This document shows, in pieces, positions 18,991-26,954 of a stretch of 64,000 bases of DNA; the stretch's first letter is position 1, and every line of letters starts with the position of its first letter. Source of the stretch: Blastochloris tepida (GTDB lineage: Bacteria > Pseudomonadota > Alphaproteobacteria > Rhizobiales > Xanthobacteraceae); NCBI RefSeq assembly GCF_003966715.1, contig NZ_AP018907.1:2158001-2222000 (forward strand), in the 5' to 3' direction. Under the pieces are notes generated by a model. That model did not search any database and was not told the DNA's origin. It was given only the letters and a program-made list of their open reading frames with translations. A program made the position numbers and the translations under genes.

Positions 18991-19420
18991 AGCGAACCGC
19001 GGTGGCATTGCTGAACACCGCCTTGGTGATGCCCGTGGCGTCGCCATTGGCCACGGTGACGATCACCTTGCCCTTGGCGTCCAGAAACTCGATGACGCCG
19101 TCGATGACCACGGTGCGGGCGCCGATCTCGCACTCGAAGGGCAGCACCCGCTCGCCGCCGAGGTGCCGCCACTGATTGCCGAGCCGGGTGGCGCCGCACA
19201 CCAGCTCGGCCGGATCAACCTTCTCCTGCGCCACCATCGCCTCCAGTTGCTCGGCCAGCGCGGGCACGGCGCGGGCGTGCTCCAGCACGTCCGAGAACGG
19301 CAGCGAGCCCCCGGCCACAGCGCCCGCCGCGCTGAAAAGCCAGGCGCCGAGCGCAATCGCAGCGATGCGCAGCCGCCTGCGAGCGCGCGCCTCGTCTCCA
19401 CGCCATTCCGTCTGGTGCAT
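18962..19420 (-). CDS. Exported protein of unknown function
   Basis: 152 residues. A signal peptide is likely: an arginine-rich start (RARRRLR), then hydrophobic IAAIALGAWLFSAAGAVAGG. Two cysteines (VCGAT and FECEIG) could form a disulfide. I do not recognise the family. ATG at 19420 is preceded by AAAGG; a longer form starting at 19480 is less likely. Its place at the end of the exopolysaccharide cluster, convergent and overlapping, suggests a periplasmic role there (inference). Confidence 0.7.
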   Translation of the reverse strand: MHQTEWRGDEARARRRLRIAAIALGAWLFSAAGAVAGGSLPFSDVLEHARAVPALAEQLEAMVAQEKVDPAELVCGATRLGNQWRHLGGERVLPFECEIGARTVVIDGVIEFLDAKGKVIVTVANGDATGITKAVFSNATAVRFSDLHLKPE

Positions 19421-19593
19421 CGGGCAACCTTTCGCGGTCTCATGCGGTTTCCGGTCGATCCCCTCGGGAGGCCGGACCACAAGGTTAGGCCAATAGCGGG
19501 CGTTTGATCAAAGTTTAGCGGTCGGCAAAACCGAATGTTCGGGTGTTTCCGTTATGTAAGCTGCACCAGCGTCGGAGACCGGAGCCTGCCCCA

Positions 19594-19935
19594 ATGCCCC
19601 AGTTGTGGTTGACCTACGAGGAACTTGCGGCCTTCACCAACCAGACGCCGGAGAAGGCGCGCGAGGGCGTCATCGCCGCCGCGTGGGACCGCCGGCGCTG
19701 CCATGATGGGATGACCCGCGTGAAGCTGCCGCTGGCTTTCATGGCCGACTGCATCTGCCTGATGGCCGAACGGCTGCAGCGCAGCGACAACGGCTTTCCG
19801 GAGGCCGGCTCGCAGGCCGCCCGCATGGAATGGCTCGGCCGCCGCCTCAGTGAATCCGGCATGACGGTCAGCATCGCCGATACCTCCGCCGAGCCGCAGC
19901 CGGCCGCCCGGCCGGACTCGCGTCAGGCCGCCTGA
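19594..19935 (+). CDS. Conserved small protein of unknown function
   Basis: 113 residues, soluble, starting MPQLWLTYEELAAF, which resembles a helix-turn-helix of the excisionase type (TYEELAAFTNQTPEKAREGV) but without enough support to call it one. The C-terminus is rich in Ala and Pro. A CGGAG site precedes the ATG. Confidence 0.65.
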   Translation: MPQLWLTYEELAAFTNQTPEKAREGVIAAAWDRRRCHDGMTRVKLPLAFMADCICLMAERLQRSDNGFPEAGSQAARMEWLGRRLSESGMTVSIADTSAEPQPAARPDSRQAA

Positions 19936-20087
19936 CGTTACGGCGGCCGCGCGGTCGCCCCCGCCCGTCCGGCGCTGCCATGGGCGCGCACCATACCGGC
20001 CCGGCTTGCGGAGGTTTCTCCCGCGCGCCCGGAGCCGGATCGCGCGCCAGAGTTGATAACGCCGTTGTCGGCTTTCGCGAACTTCCC

Positions 20088-20126
20088 TAGAGCCTCCGAG
20101 CTGACGAAGTCAGCTCGGAGGCTCTA
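20088..20126. terminator. Long perfect inverted repeat
   Basis: A 17-bp perfect stem (arms 20088-20104 and 20110-20126) with a CGAAG loop is followed within 10 bp by TGTTTTTT on the plus strand. It could end transcription, or be part of the dispersed repeat immediately to its right. It fills most of the gene-free stretch 19936-20224 together with that repeat. Confidence 0.55.
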
Positions 20127-20142
20127 GAACTTTGTTTTTTAC

Positions 20143-20188
20143 GCATTTTCTTTCGCGCAACCGGTTCCCACTTGGGCGGAAAATGCTC
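20143..20188. repeat. Dispersed 46-bp palindromic element, copy B
   Basis: Terminal arms are GCATTTTC/GAAAATGC. Compared with copy A the arm base pair at positions 6 and 39 changes from C-G to T-A, a compensatory change that keeps the stem. It lies just upstream of the AI-2E permease gene. Confidence 0.85.
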
Positions 20189-20224
20189 TAGTCTGTGTTC
20201 CGCCCTGCCCACAATCCCCGGGGG

Positions 20225-21385
20225 ATGACGGTGGGGCGGCGGATGGCGGGGCGGGCGTCGCGCATGGTCCAGAAGCACGTATGGCTGGTGCTGCTTGCCG
20301 TTCTGGTCGTGTCGGCGACCGTGCTGCGCGAGGCGCTGCTGCCGTTCGTCGCCGGTGCCGCCGTCGCCTATGTGCTGAACCCGCTGGTGATCCGGCTGGA
20401 GCAGCTCGGCGTGAGCCGGCTCGGCGCCGCGCTCGGCATCTTTACGGTTATCGGCGTGATCATGGTGGGGCTCGTCGTCGGCGCCGGCCCGGTCGTCGTC
20501 GAAGAGCTCAGCTATCTGGTCGAGCGGGCGCCATCCTATTTCCGCCAGCTCCAGGCGTTGACCACCGCCGACCAGGACCGGCCGTGGCTGGCGCGGGTGA
20601 TCGGCGACGGCTTGGGGCAGGCGGAGCAGGCGTTCTCGGAATTCTCCTCGGCGGCGGTAAGCTCGGTCGAAAGCTTCCTCGGCTCCGCATGGTCGGGCGG
20701 TGAGGAGCTGATCTCGGCGCTGTCGGTGCTGATCGTCGTGCCGATCGTCGCGGCCTACTTCATCAAGGATTGGGACCGCATCACCACCTTCCTCGACCGC
20801 TGCGTGCCCGACGCCCACAAGGAGACCGTCCACACGCTGGCCCGCGAGATCAACGACAAGATCAGCGGCTTCATGGTCGGACAGGCGACGCTGTGCCTCG
20901 TGCTGGCGGCCTTCTACGCGATCGCGCTGAGCCTGATCGGCCTCAATCACGGCCTGATCGTCGGCATCGGCACCGGGCTGCTCAGTTTCGTGCCCTATCT
21001 GGGGTTCCTCACCGGCCTCGTCGTCGCCACCCTCATCGGGCTGGCCCAGTATTGGCCGGACTGGCCGCTGGTGCTGCAGATTCCCGTCATCTTCCTGGTC
21101 GGCCAGACCATCGCCGACTATGTGCTTTCGCCCTATCTGCTGGGGCGCCGGGTGGAATTGGGGCCGGTGTGGGTGATGTTCTCGCTGTTCGCGTTCGGCA
21201 AGCTGTTCGGGCTGTTCGGCCTCGTGGTGGCGGTGCCGCTGGCGGCGGCGATCGGCGTCATCTTCCGGTTCCTGACCAAGATGTATCTCGAAGACCCCGA
21301 GGCGGCGGGCCTGACGAGCGCCCCGGCGCCCGGCACCGAAAACGGCACCGGGGGCGGCGCCGGCACGGGGGGGCTAACTCTTTGA
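20225..21385 (+). CDS. AI-2E family transporter (PerM/TqsA-like permease)
   Basis: 386 residues with about eight membrane helices and a long soluble loop after the second pair. The signature PIVAAYFIKDWDRI and the ending LGPVWVMFSLFAFGKLFGLFGLVVAVPLAAA fit the family. Some members export autoinducer-2 or act as Na+/H+ antiporters; the substrate here is unknown. A GTG at 20195 and ATGs at 20225 and 20243 are all possible starts. The Gly/Thr-rich tail is unusual. Confidence 0.85.
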   Translation: MTVGRRMAGRASRMVQKHVWLVLLAVLVVSATVLREALLPFVAGAAVAYVLNPLVIRLEQLGVSRLGAALGIFTVIGVIMVGLVVGAGPVVVEELSYLVERAPSYFRQLQALTTADQDRPWLARVIGDGLGQAEQAFSEFSSAAVSSVESFLGSAWSGGEELISALSVLIVVPIVAAYFIKDWDRITTFLDRCVPDAHKETVHTLAREINDKISGFMVGQATLCLVLAAFYAIALSLIGLNHGLIVGIGTGLLSFVPYLGFLTGLVVATLIGLAQYWPDWPLVLQIPVIFLVGQTIADYVLSPYLLGRRVELGPVWVMFSLFAFGKLFGLFGLVVAVPLAAAIGVIFRFLTKMYLEDPEAAGLTSAPAPGTENGTGGGAGTGGLTL

Positions 21386-21391
21386 ATTATC

Positions 21392-21437
21392 GCACTCTCT
21401 TTCGCAAGACCGATGCCCGCTTCTGCGGAGAATGCTC
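21392..21437. repeat. Dispersed 46-bp palindromic element, copy C
   Basis: 41 of 46 positions match copy A, with arms GCACTCTC/GAGAATGC (one mismatch). It begins 6 bp after the AI-2E permease stop and lies in the spacer before the next membrane protein gene. Confidence 0.8.
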
Positions 21438-21593
21438 CAGGGTGCTCCAGCCGATGCGCAAAGCGGTTCAGAGTGCGATTCAACGCGAGCAATTCCGCCG
21501 GTTCGAAGGCATGATCGAACGCGAATTCGGACAACCCCGCCTGTCACGGGCGAAGTTAAGAACCATGTCTCGGCCGAACCAAGGGACCGGATT

Positions 21594-22154
21594 ATGACGA
21601 ACTGGAACGCAGACGATGCTGCCGACGACGCCGCGCCTTCATTCGGGCGGCGGCTGATCTTCCGCGAACTGCCGTATCTGGCGGTGCTGGCGCTGTCGAT
21701 CTTCGGCGCGGCCTATACCAGCTTCTCCGGCACGCCGCTGCGCGGCTACTGGATCGCGCTGGGGCCGATCATCGGCCTCGTGTGCATCCTGTCGCAATGG
21801 CGGGCGGCGGGAGACCGGAAGGGCCGGCTGCGGCTGATCTGGACCCAGATTCTGCACTGGGGCGCCGTCCTGGGGGCCATCGAGCTGCTGTCGATCGCCG
21901 ACGTCTCCGACATGATGAGCGCGGATGCCACGGCACTGTCGACCCTGACCATTCTGGCGCTCGGCACCTTCACCGCCGGCATCCATATCGCGTCGTGGCA
22001 TGTCGCGCTGGTGGGGATCGTGCTCGCGCTCACCGTCCCCGGCATCGCCTGGCTGGAAGAATCGGCGCTAATGATGCTGCTCGTCGCCGTCGCCGTGATC
22101 GGTCTGGTCGCGCCCTTCATCCTCCACAGGATGCACAGGAAACAGGACGCATGA
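21594..22154 (+). CDS. Membrane protein of unknown function
   Basis: 186 residues with five or six hydrophobic segments (about 26-44, 50-66, 85-102, 115-135, 137-152, 156-172) and short charged ends. I do not recognise the family. ATG at 21594 is the first residue before the acidic start NADDAADDA. Confidence 0.7.
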   Translation: MTNWNADDAADDAAPSFGRRLIFRELPYLAVLALSIFGAAYTSFSGTPLRGYWIALGPIIGLVCILSQWRAAGDRKGRLRLIWTQILHWGAVLGAIELLSIADVSDMMSADATALSTLTILALGTFTAGIHIASWHVALVGIVLALTVPGIAWLEESALMMLLVAVAVIGLVAPFILHRMHRKQDA

Positions 22155-22242
22155 GGCGGTTTCCGGCTGCCCCCTTGGGCACGCTGGCAACGGTCTCGCC
22201 GAGAAGCCCATCGCCGATGAGGATTTCCCGGCACCTCGCATG

Positions 22243-22273
22243 CGGGTCTCCGGCCGGATCGGCCGGAAACCCG
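22243..22273. terminator. Hairpin after the membrane protein gene
   Basis: Arms TCCGGCC / GGCCGGA extend after one mismatch by five more pairs (CGGGT / ACCCG). It lies 89 bp past the preceding stop and about 120 bp before the tRNA gene. No T-run, so termination is only likely. Confidence 0.45.
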
Positions 22274-22396
22274 ATCCGACGGAAGCCCTCCTGAAACCGG
22301 CACCGGGGCGGCGGCGCAGTTTTCCAGATCCGGTGTTGTGCGAGCCGCGCCGGCCCCTTGCACCGCGCGGCTTGGCGGCGTAGAGGTGTCGGCCTT

Positions 22397-22474
22397 CGGA
22401 GCGTAGCGCAGCCCGGTTAGCGCACCAGTCTGGGGGACTGGGGGTCCCGAGTTCAAATCTCGGCGCTCCGACCA
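22397..22474 (+). tRNA. tRNA-Pro (anticodon GGG), with encoded CCA
   Basis: Acceptor stem CGGAGCG pairs with CGCTCCG. The anticodon arm is CCAGT-CTGGGGG-ACTGG, giving anticodon GGG. The T arm is CCGAG-TTCAAAT-CTCGG, followed by A and the encoded CCA. The prophage integrase gene lies directly downstream and points toward it, so its 3' half is the likely attachment site. Confidence 0.95.
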
Positions 22475-22562
22475 TTTTCCCCTAAAACGTCAATGGCTTG
22501 GCGGGGTTCCGAAAATTCGGCCCGCCGGCCGGACATGAACGAAACAGAGACAAAATGCCGAT

Positions 22563-22594
22563 GTCGGGACCAAAAGTCCCGACGCGAGTCCCGA
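22563..22594. repeat. Triplet of GTCGGGAC-type sites between tRNA and integrase
   Basis: GTCGGGAC (22563-22570) and GTCCCGAC (22576-22583) form a hairpin with a CAAAA loop, and a second GTCCCGAC follows at 22587-22594. They may be integrase arm-binding sites, or a terminator for the leftward integrase gene, whose stop is 18 bp away. Confidence 0.5.
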
Positions 22595-22611
22595 CGCTGT
22601 TCCGCGTTCGT

Positions 22612-23769
22612 TCAGGTGGTGGAATCGCCTGCCCGCCGGGCCGGGACGGCTTCCGGCCGGGGCGCCTCGGCATCCAGGGCAGCGCGCACGTCGTCGAGTT
22701 GGGCGTGGGCGTAGAACTTCGCCGTGGTCTCGATCGAGGCATGCCCCAGCAGGCGCTGCACCAGTTTCAGGTTGCCGCTGGAGCGCAGCAGCCGTGTCGC
22801 CCTTGTGTGGCGCAGGTCGTGAAAACGGTAGTCGAGCCCCAGCGCCTTGGCCGCGCGCCGCCATTCCGACTTCAGGCCGGCTTCGGTGATCGGGTAGCGA
22901 CGGCCGCGCACGCGATCGGGCTTCCGGGTCCGGCGGGCGGGATAGCTGAACACCCATTCCGGGTGCTGGCCGCGGCAGGTCGACAGGATGGCGGCGATTC
23001 GCGCCGAGATCGGGATGGTGTGGGGCCGCCCGCCCTTCTGCACCACCGTGATGGTGCCGGCCTGTTCGTCGACCTGTGACCACCGGAGCAGGCATTCGGC
23101 CATCCTCAGCCCGGCCGCCTCGGCGAAGGCGACGATCTCCCGGTATCCCTGCGGCAGCCGCTCGATGAGGCGCGCCTCGTCGGCCGCGGTGACCTCCACC
23201 ACCAGCTCGCCGCGCTCGGCCAGGCGGAGCTTGGCCCAATCGCGCTCCCGAATCGCCGGCACCTCCCACACCCGGCGCGCCCGCGTCTCGATCTTGCGCA
23301 GCAGGTCGACCGTGGTGCGGTTCACCGTGGCATTGGAGACCAGCCTGGGCGGCGGCAGCTTCCTCTTGCTGGCATCGCGGGCGGCGTTGCGGACCGGCTG
23401 GCCGCGGCGCCTCGCCACCCAGGCCGCGATGTCGGAATTGGTGATGCTGGCGAGGGTACGGGTCGGGCCGAAATGGTCGATCATCGCCGAGAGTGCCGCC
23501 CAGGTGTCGCCGGCGCCCTTGTGGTGCTGGCCGACCTCGACCCAATAGCGATCGGCGGCGACATCGATGGTCAGGGGCGCGGCGCCCCGCAGCTGGGCGG
23601 CGGCGGTCTTGGCGGCGGCGATCTCCAGGGCCGCCTCGCGGCGCCTGCCTTCCTCTACGGCCTCTGCCTCTCGGCGAGACGTTGCGCCCGTCGAGCCGTG
23701 AAACCGACGACCACCGAGCTCGAAATCGTAGAGGTAGCGCCGTCGTCCCTTCGGCTTGTAGACGGACAT
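22612..23769 (-). CDS. int: Phage integrase (tyrosine recombinase)
   Basis: 385 residues. An N-terminal arm-binding part is followed by a SAM-like core-binding domain and a C-terminal catalytic domain. Catalytic residues are visible: Arg in AAGLRMAE, Lys in QKGGRPH, HDLRH for the His-x-x-Arg pair, LGHAS, and the nucleophile Tyr in TTAKFYAH. It cuts and joins DNA at the attachment site in tRNA-Pro. It is the last gene of the leftward operon driven by PL. Its start lies inside the upstream excisionase gene. Confidence 0.95.
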   Translation of the reverse strand: MSVYKPKGRRRYLYDFELGGRRFHGSTGATSRREAEAVEEGRRREAALEIAAAKTAAAQLRGAAPLTIDVAADRYWVEVGQHHKGAGDTWAALSAMIDHFGPTRTLASITNSDIAAWVARRRGQPVRNAARDASKRKLPPPRLVSNATVNRTTVDLLRKIETRARRVWEVPAIRERDWAKLRLAERGELVVEVTAADEARLIERLPQGYREIVAFAEAAGLRMAECLLRWSQVDEQAGTITVVQKGGRPHTIPISARIAAILSTCRGQHPEWVFSYPARRTRKPDRVRGRRYPITEAGLKSEWRRAAKALGLDYRFHDLRHTRATRLLRSSGNLKLVQRLLGHASIETTAKFYAHAQLDDVRAALDAEAPRPEAVPARRAGDSTT

Positions 23770-23987
23770 GATCCCCCCTTCGGGACCGGCGGAACGTCGC
23801 GCCGCGTTCGGTTGGCGATGAACTCGGCCAAGTCCGCCTCGGCGAACCGGCGCCGCGGCCGTTTGGTGCCGCGCCCGGTCAGGACGTAGCGGATTTGACC
23901 GGATTTGACGTGCTCCAGCAACAGCCGCGGGGTGATGCCCAGCCGGTCCGCCGCTTCCTGGGTGGTGAGAAGGCGGTCAGACGGCAT
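23655..23987 (-). CDS. Excisionase-like helix-turn-helix protein
   Basis: 110 residues. The N-terminal MerR/excisionase-type fold begins LLTTQEAADRLGITPRLLLEHV and has a basic segment GRGTKRPRRRF. Such proteins bend DNA at the attachment site and steer integrase to excision. It overlaps the integrase start by 115 bp in another frame; the overlapped C-terminal third is low in complexity. The start at 23987 follows the first DNA-binding residues. Confidence 0.75.
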   Translation of the reverse strand: MPSDRLLTTQEAADRLGITPRLLLEHVKSGQIRYVLTGRGTKRPRRRFAEADLAEFIANRTRRDVPPVPKGGSCPSTSRRDDGATSTISSSVVVGFTARRAQRLAERQRP

Positions 23988-24423
23988 GGTCAGGCCTTCC
24001 GCGCGTGGAAACGCCGGCTCGGCTCTCGGTGATCTGGTTGGCCGCCTCCTTCGCGGCAAACCGAAATTCTTCGGTGATGATCTTGGCGACGCGCCGCATC
24101 GGCGCATCCTCGGTGAGTGTGCTCGCGACCCCATAGACTGCCGCCACTGCCATCACTCTCGGCAAGGTGAGCGCGATCTCGTGGGCCGCTCGACCGTGCT
24201 TGATTTCGATGTTCGACAACTCGACGGTCGCGACCAGAAATCCCTTCAAGAGGCGCAGAAAAGATGCCTCATCTGGCGTGAGGCTCGCCTCCGGCTGGTC
24301 AATGGTGCGACGTGCAACGTCAATGAATGCTTCGAATCCGTCGCTGCGTTGGCAATCACCTTGACGATCAAGCCATTCATTCAACGTCGGTAAGGGCTGA
24401 CTGATGATCGAATGCTTGGTCAT
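23977..24423 (-). CDS. Phage early protein of unknown function
   Basis: 148 residues, mostly helical and soluble, with no recognised domain. It contains a segment with several Glu/Arg pairs (RRVAKIITEEFRFAAKEA). Its start overlaps the previous stop as ATGA and its end overlaps the excisionase start by 11 bp, so it belongs to the leftward operon. Confidence 0.7.
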   Translation of the reverse strand: MTKHSIISQPLPTLNEWLDRQGDCQRSDGFEAFIDVARRTIDQPEASLTPDEASFLRLLKGFLVATVELSNIEIKHGRAAHEIALTLPRVMAVAAVYGVASTLTEDAPMRRVAKIITEEFRFAAKEAANQITESRAGVSTRGRPDHAV

Positions 24424-24740
24424 GCCCGGCTCCCTTGCCCGATCAGCGCCAGCAGCTGCCGGCCGCGCGGGGTCAGGCGAGCGTTGCGGTGCGTCACCTC
24501 GATTAGGTCGCGCCGCGCCAGCGCCTCGATGGTGCTGCGCTCGAACAGCCGGCCGTCGCCGGCAGAGGTGCGCCCGAGCCAGACGCGCCGCCGGGCCACC
24601 AGGGGCTTCACGCCGGCCAGCTGCAATGCGTCGAGCTGCGTCTTCGACAGATCGAGTTGCCGCGTCGCGACGCGGCAGACTTCGGGTCCGCCCACAAGGT
24701 CGAGGTCGATGCGTGTCGGCTTTGCCATGGTGGCGCTCAT
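24420..24740 (-). CDS. Phage early protein, possible winged-helix
   Basis: 106 residues. The second half (LFERSTIEALARRDLIEV...LTPRGRQLL) looks like a winged-helix DNA-binding fold, but this is only by appearance. It overlaps both neighbours by 4 bp (ATGA). Confidence 0.7.
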   Translation of the reverse strand: MSATMAKPTRIDLDLVGGPEVCRVATRQLDLSKTQLDALQLAGVKPLVARRRVWLGRTSAGDGRLFERSTIEALARRDLIEVTHRNARLTPRGRQLLALIGQGSRA

Positions 24741-25075
24741 GGCGTTTTCCCGGTGGCAGGGTCTGTCTGCGCGCGTAGCGCGGCGATGGTGGCATCGGTC
24801 TCGGCCGCGAGCGCGCGCAGTGCTGCCGCTGTCCGCCCCAGCGCGGCGATCATGGCGGCGCCGGAGTTCGACCCCTGGTCGGCGGCTCCATCGGTGATCG
24901 CGGCCACGTCGGTGATCGCGACCCGTATCGTCCGCCTTGGCGCCGGTGGCAGGGACGCGACCTCGACGGCATCGATCCCGCCGACGTATTGCAGGCTATC
25001 GAGCCGCGCGACCAGCTGCATCCGCACCAGCACATCGGTGCCGGCGTCCAGACCGGCGATCTCCGCGCGGGTCAT
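24737..25075 (-). CDS. Phage early protein of unknown function
   Basis: 112 residues. No recognised domain; a helical Ala-rich C-terminal half (ALGRTAAALRALAAETDATIAALRAQ) suggests a coiled coil. Linked by ATGA overlaps to the genes on both sides. Confidence 0.65.
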   Translation of the reverse strand: MTRAEIAGLDAGTDVLVRMQLVARLDSLQYVGGIDAVEVASLPPAPRRTIRVAITDVAAITDGAADQGSNSGAAMIAALGRTAAALRALAAETDATIAALRAQTDPATGKTP

Positions 25076-25476
25076 GCCGGCCTCCCGTAGCGACGCTGCA
25101 GATCGACGATGTCGCGCTCGACGCGGGCGGCGATGCTGCGGGCGGTGGCGGCGATCTCGGCCAGCGCGGCGATCTGGGCGGCCAACGCGTCGGATGCGGC
25201 GTCCGGGCTCTCCGCCGCCTCGAGCTGCGAAATGGCGGCCTGCCCGTGCTCGTGGACCTGCGCCCGCGTCCAGCCCAGGGCGATCAACTCGCGGTCGGTG
25301 ATGACGGCGTCGGCGCCGCGGTCGCCGATGATGCGCCTGATGTCGGCCGCCATGACGTCGCGAATGCGGTGCGGTCCAACCAGTTCGGAACGGATGATGC
25401 CGGTGTCCGGAGGGGTGCGGTGCAGGCCGGCGCTGATGTAGCGCGCAGCATCGGTGGGGTTGGCGGCTGTGGACAT
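25072..25476 (-). CDS. Phage early protein of unknown function (complete copy of a duplicated gene)
   Basis: 134 residues, with a strong GAGGAGG ribosome site before the ATG. The first 57 residues are repeated in a truncated second copy at 26326-26485 (35 of 43 residues identical over the best block). The C-terminal half is helical. No known domain. Confidence 0.75.
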   Translation of the reverse strand: MSTAANPTDAARYISAGLHRTPPDTGIIRSELVGPHRIRDVMAADIRRIIGDRGADAVITDRELIALGWTRAQVHEHGQAAISQLEAAESPDAASDALAAQIAALAEIAATARSIAARVERDIVDLQRRYGRPA

Positions 25477-25540
25477 GGGACCTCCTCAATTGACGTGACG
25501 GGAGCTAGGGTTACGGTTGTGCTTCAGTGAGCGACAACCG

Positions 25541-26170
25541 ATGGGGGCATCCGTGAAGCGAGTGGGGGTAGCCGTGCTGCTGATGGCGGGGGCGTGCGCA
25601 ACGCCGCATCAGATCGTCGACCGCAGCGACTTCTTGGCGGAGGCGACCCGCACCTATGCTGGAGAGACCCGCGAGCGGGTCATCGCCGCCGCGGAGACCG
25701 TTCTCAAAATCTCCGACCCGACCGATTTCGAATTCCGCCACACGATGAACGGCTTCACGGCGCTGCGCCGGTATGTCGTCTATGCCGTGATTGCTTCCGC
25801 GCAGGGGCGCGAGAAATGGGAGTTCCAGGTCGAGGCCGAGGGCGATCGTCTCAGGGCGTCGGTGTCCATATCGGAGGCCGGCGTGTCCCACGGCGGAAAT
25901 TCGTCCACACCCTATGAAGGGCGGATGGCCAGCGTGCCGCTCTACCGCCTCTTCTGGGCGCGAGTGGACTACGTTCTCGGCAAACGGAGCGACTGGCTTA
26001 CCTGCGATGTGGCCGCCGAGCAGGCAAAAGCCAATAATACCAATGCTGCCATCGCTCTTTCGGGACTGTGCGGCGCTACCAGTGACGGCCGCGATGCTCC
26101 GCCTCCGCCGCAGATGGAGCCGGTCAAACACTCGCCGCCGGCGGCCGCCTCGAAGCAAAGCCGGCAATGA
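25541..26170 (+). CDS. Lipoprotein of unknown function, likely prophage cargo
   Basis: 209 residues. A lipoprotein signal (VKRVGVAVLLMAGAC) has its lipid-bearing cysteine at about residue 19. The mature part has a mixed alpha/beta look with a Pro-rich tail. It is transcribed opposite to the surrounding leftward operon and is flanked by direct repeats of about 160 bp, as expected for an inserted cargo gene. Prophage lipoproteins can change the host surface or block superinfection; that role is only an inference here. A GTG start at 25553 is possible. Confidence 0.75.
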   Translation: MGASVKRVGVAVLLMAGACATPHQIVDRSDFLAEATRTYAGETRERVIAAAETVLKISDPTDFEFRHTMNGFTALRRYVVYAVIASAQGREKWEFQVEAEGDRLRASVSISEAGVSHGGNSSTPYEGRMASVPLYRLFWARVDYVLGKRSDWLTCDVAAEQAKANNTNAAIALSGLCGATSDGRDAPPPPQMEPVKHSPPAAASKQSRQ

Positions 26171-26325
26171 AGCTCGTGCATGGGCACTGAAACAGTTCCC
26201 CCGATTGGGGGAGGCGCGGTCGTCCTGGTGCCGAGGGGGGTGATGCTCCGCGAGTTCGTTTAGCCCAGGTCCGAGCGGATCGGCGAAGCGGTGACCACAG
26301 TCGAGGAAAAGATCACCGTCGGCGT

Positions 26326-26485
26326 CCGCGCCGAGGTCGCCGATGATGCGCCTGATACCGGCCGCCATGACCTCGCGAATGCGGTGCGTTCCAACCGGTT
26401 CGGAACGGCTGATGCCGGTGCCCGGAGGGGTGCGGTGCAGGCCCACGCTCATGTAGGGCGCGGCAGAAGCGGCGGACGCAGACAT
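26326..26485 (-). pseudogene. Truncated duplicate of the 25072-25476 gene
   Basis: It begins with its own GAGGAG ribosome site and ATG and encodes a protein start closely like that of the complete copy (SVGLHRTPPGTG...RRIIGDLGADA), then loses similarity. The open frame continues leftward for 324 codons, but that part is antisense to the lipoprotein gene. It directly follows PL, so it is probably the original operon start, cut off by insertion of the lipoprotein segment. Confidence 0.7.
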
Positions 26486-26539
26486 GGTGCTCTCCTCAGT
26501 CGCTCAGTTGAGCGGATGACGATGGGCAGCGCCCTCAAT

Positions 26540-26568
26540 TGATAATGGGCATTTGCCCGCTATGTCAA
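26540..26568 (-). promoter_or_regulatory. PL: leftward early promoter with repressor operator
   Basis: On the minus strand TTGACA, 17 bp, TTATCA. The spacer holds CGGGCAAATGCCCA, a two-fold symmetric operator. 25 of 29 positions match PR. Further half-sites lie at 26573-26585 and a GGGCAGCGCCC palindrome at 26524-26534. It should drive the operon ending in integrase. Confidence 0.8.
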
Positions 26569-26692
26569 CGACGATGGGCAAATTGCGGCAACGGGATTTG
26601 TGCGCGCAGGGCAAGCTGACCGCCCCGCGCGTGAGGTTCTTGATTTGTTCTGTACGTTAGGTCAGCATGATCGCCGCAAATTGGAGGCGAGC

Positions 26693-26941
26693 ATGTGCCG
26701 CGTGACCCATTTTACGGTGCTGTCGTTCAATGTTGGCCGCAAAGGTCGGCTGTTCGAAGAGTCGCGGCGATTGGCATCGGAACGTGCGCAGGCCGAACGG
26801 CTCGCTCGAAGGCTAAGCGAAAGCAGAAAGGGCGTTGTTCTGCTGTCTTTGACGGGCGATCCGGATCTCAATGACTGGGATGAGCCGCAGATAATTGCGA
26901 CATTTGGATGTGTTCCGGAGGATTTTTTGCAAATGAGTTAA
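26693..26941 (+). CDS. Small phage protein of unknown function
   Basis: 82 residues, no recognised domain. The ATG at 26693 has a GGAGG site 8 bp upstream, which favours it over an earlier GTG. The middle (EESRRLASERAQAERLARRLSE) is a charged helix. It converges with the repressor gene, ending 14 bp from it. Confidence 0.65.
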   Translation: MCRVTHFTVLSFNVGRKGRLFEESRRLASERAQAERLARRLSESRKGVVLLSLTGDPDLNDWDEPQIIATFGCVPEDFLQMS

Positions 26942-26954
26942 AGCGACAAACGTA

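Noticed and set aside
25511..26485. A 324-codon open frame on the minus strand beginning at the duplicated gene start
   Set aside because: After the duplicated segment it runs antisense through the lipoprotein gene and has the look of a reverse-frame shadow (His/Arg-rich, no domain). Only its first ~53 codons are treated as a gene remnant.
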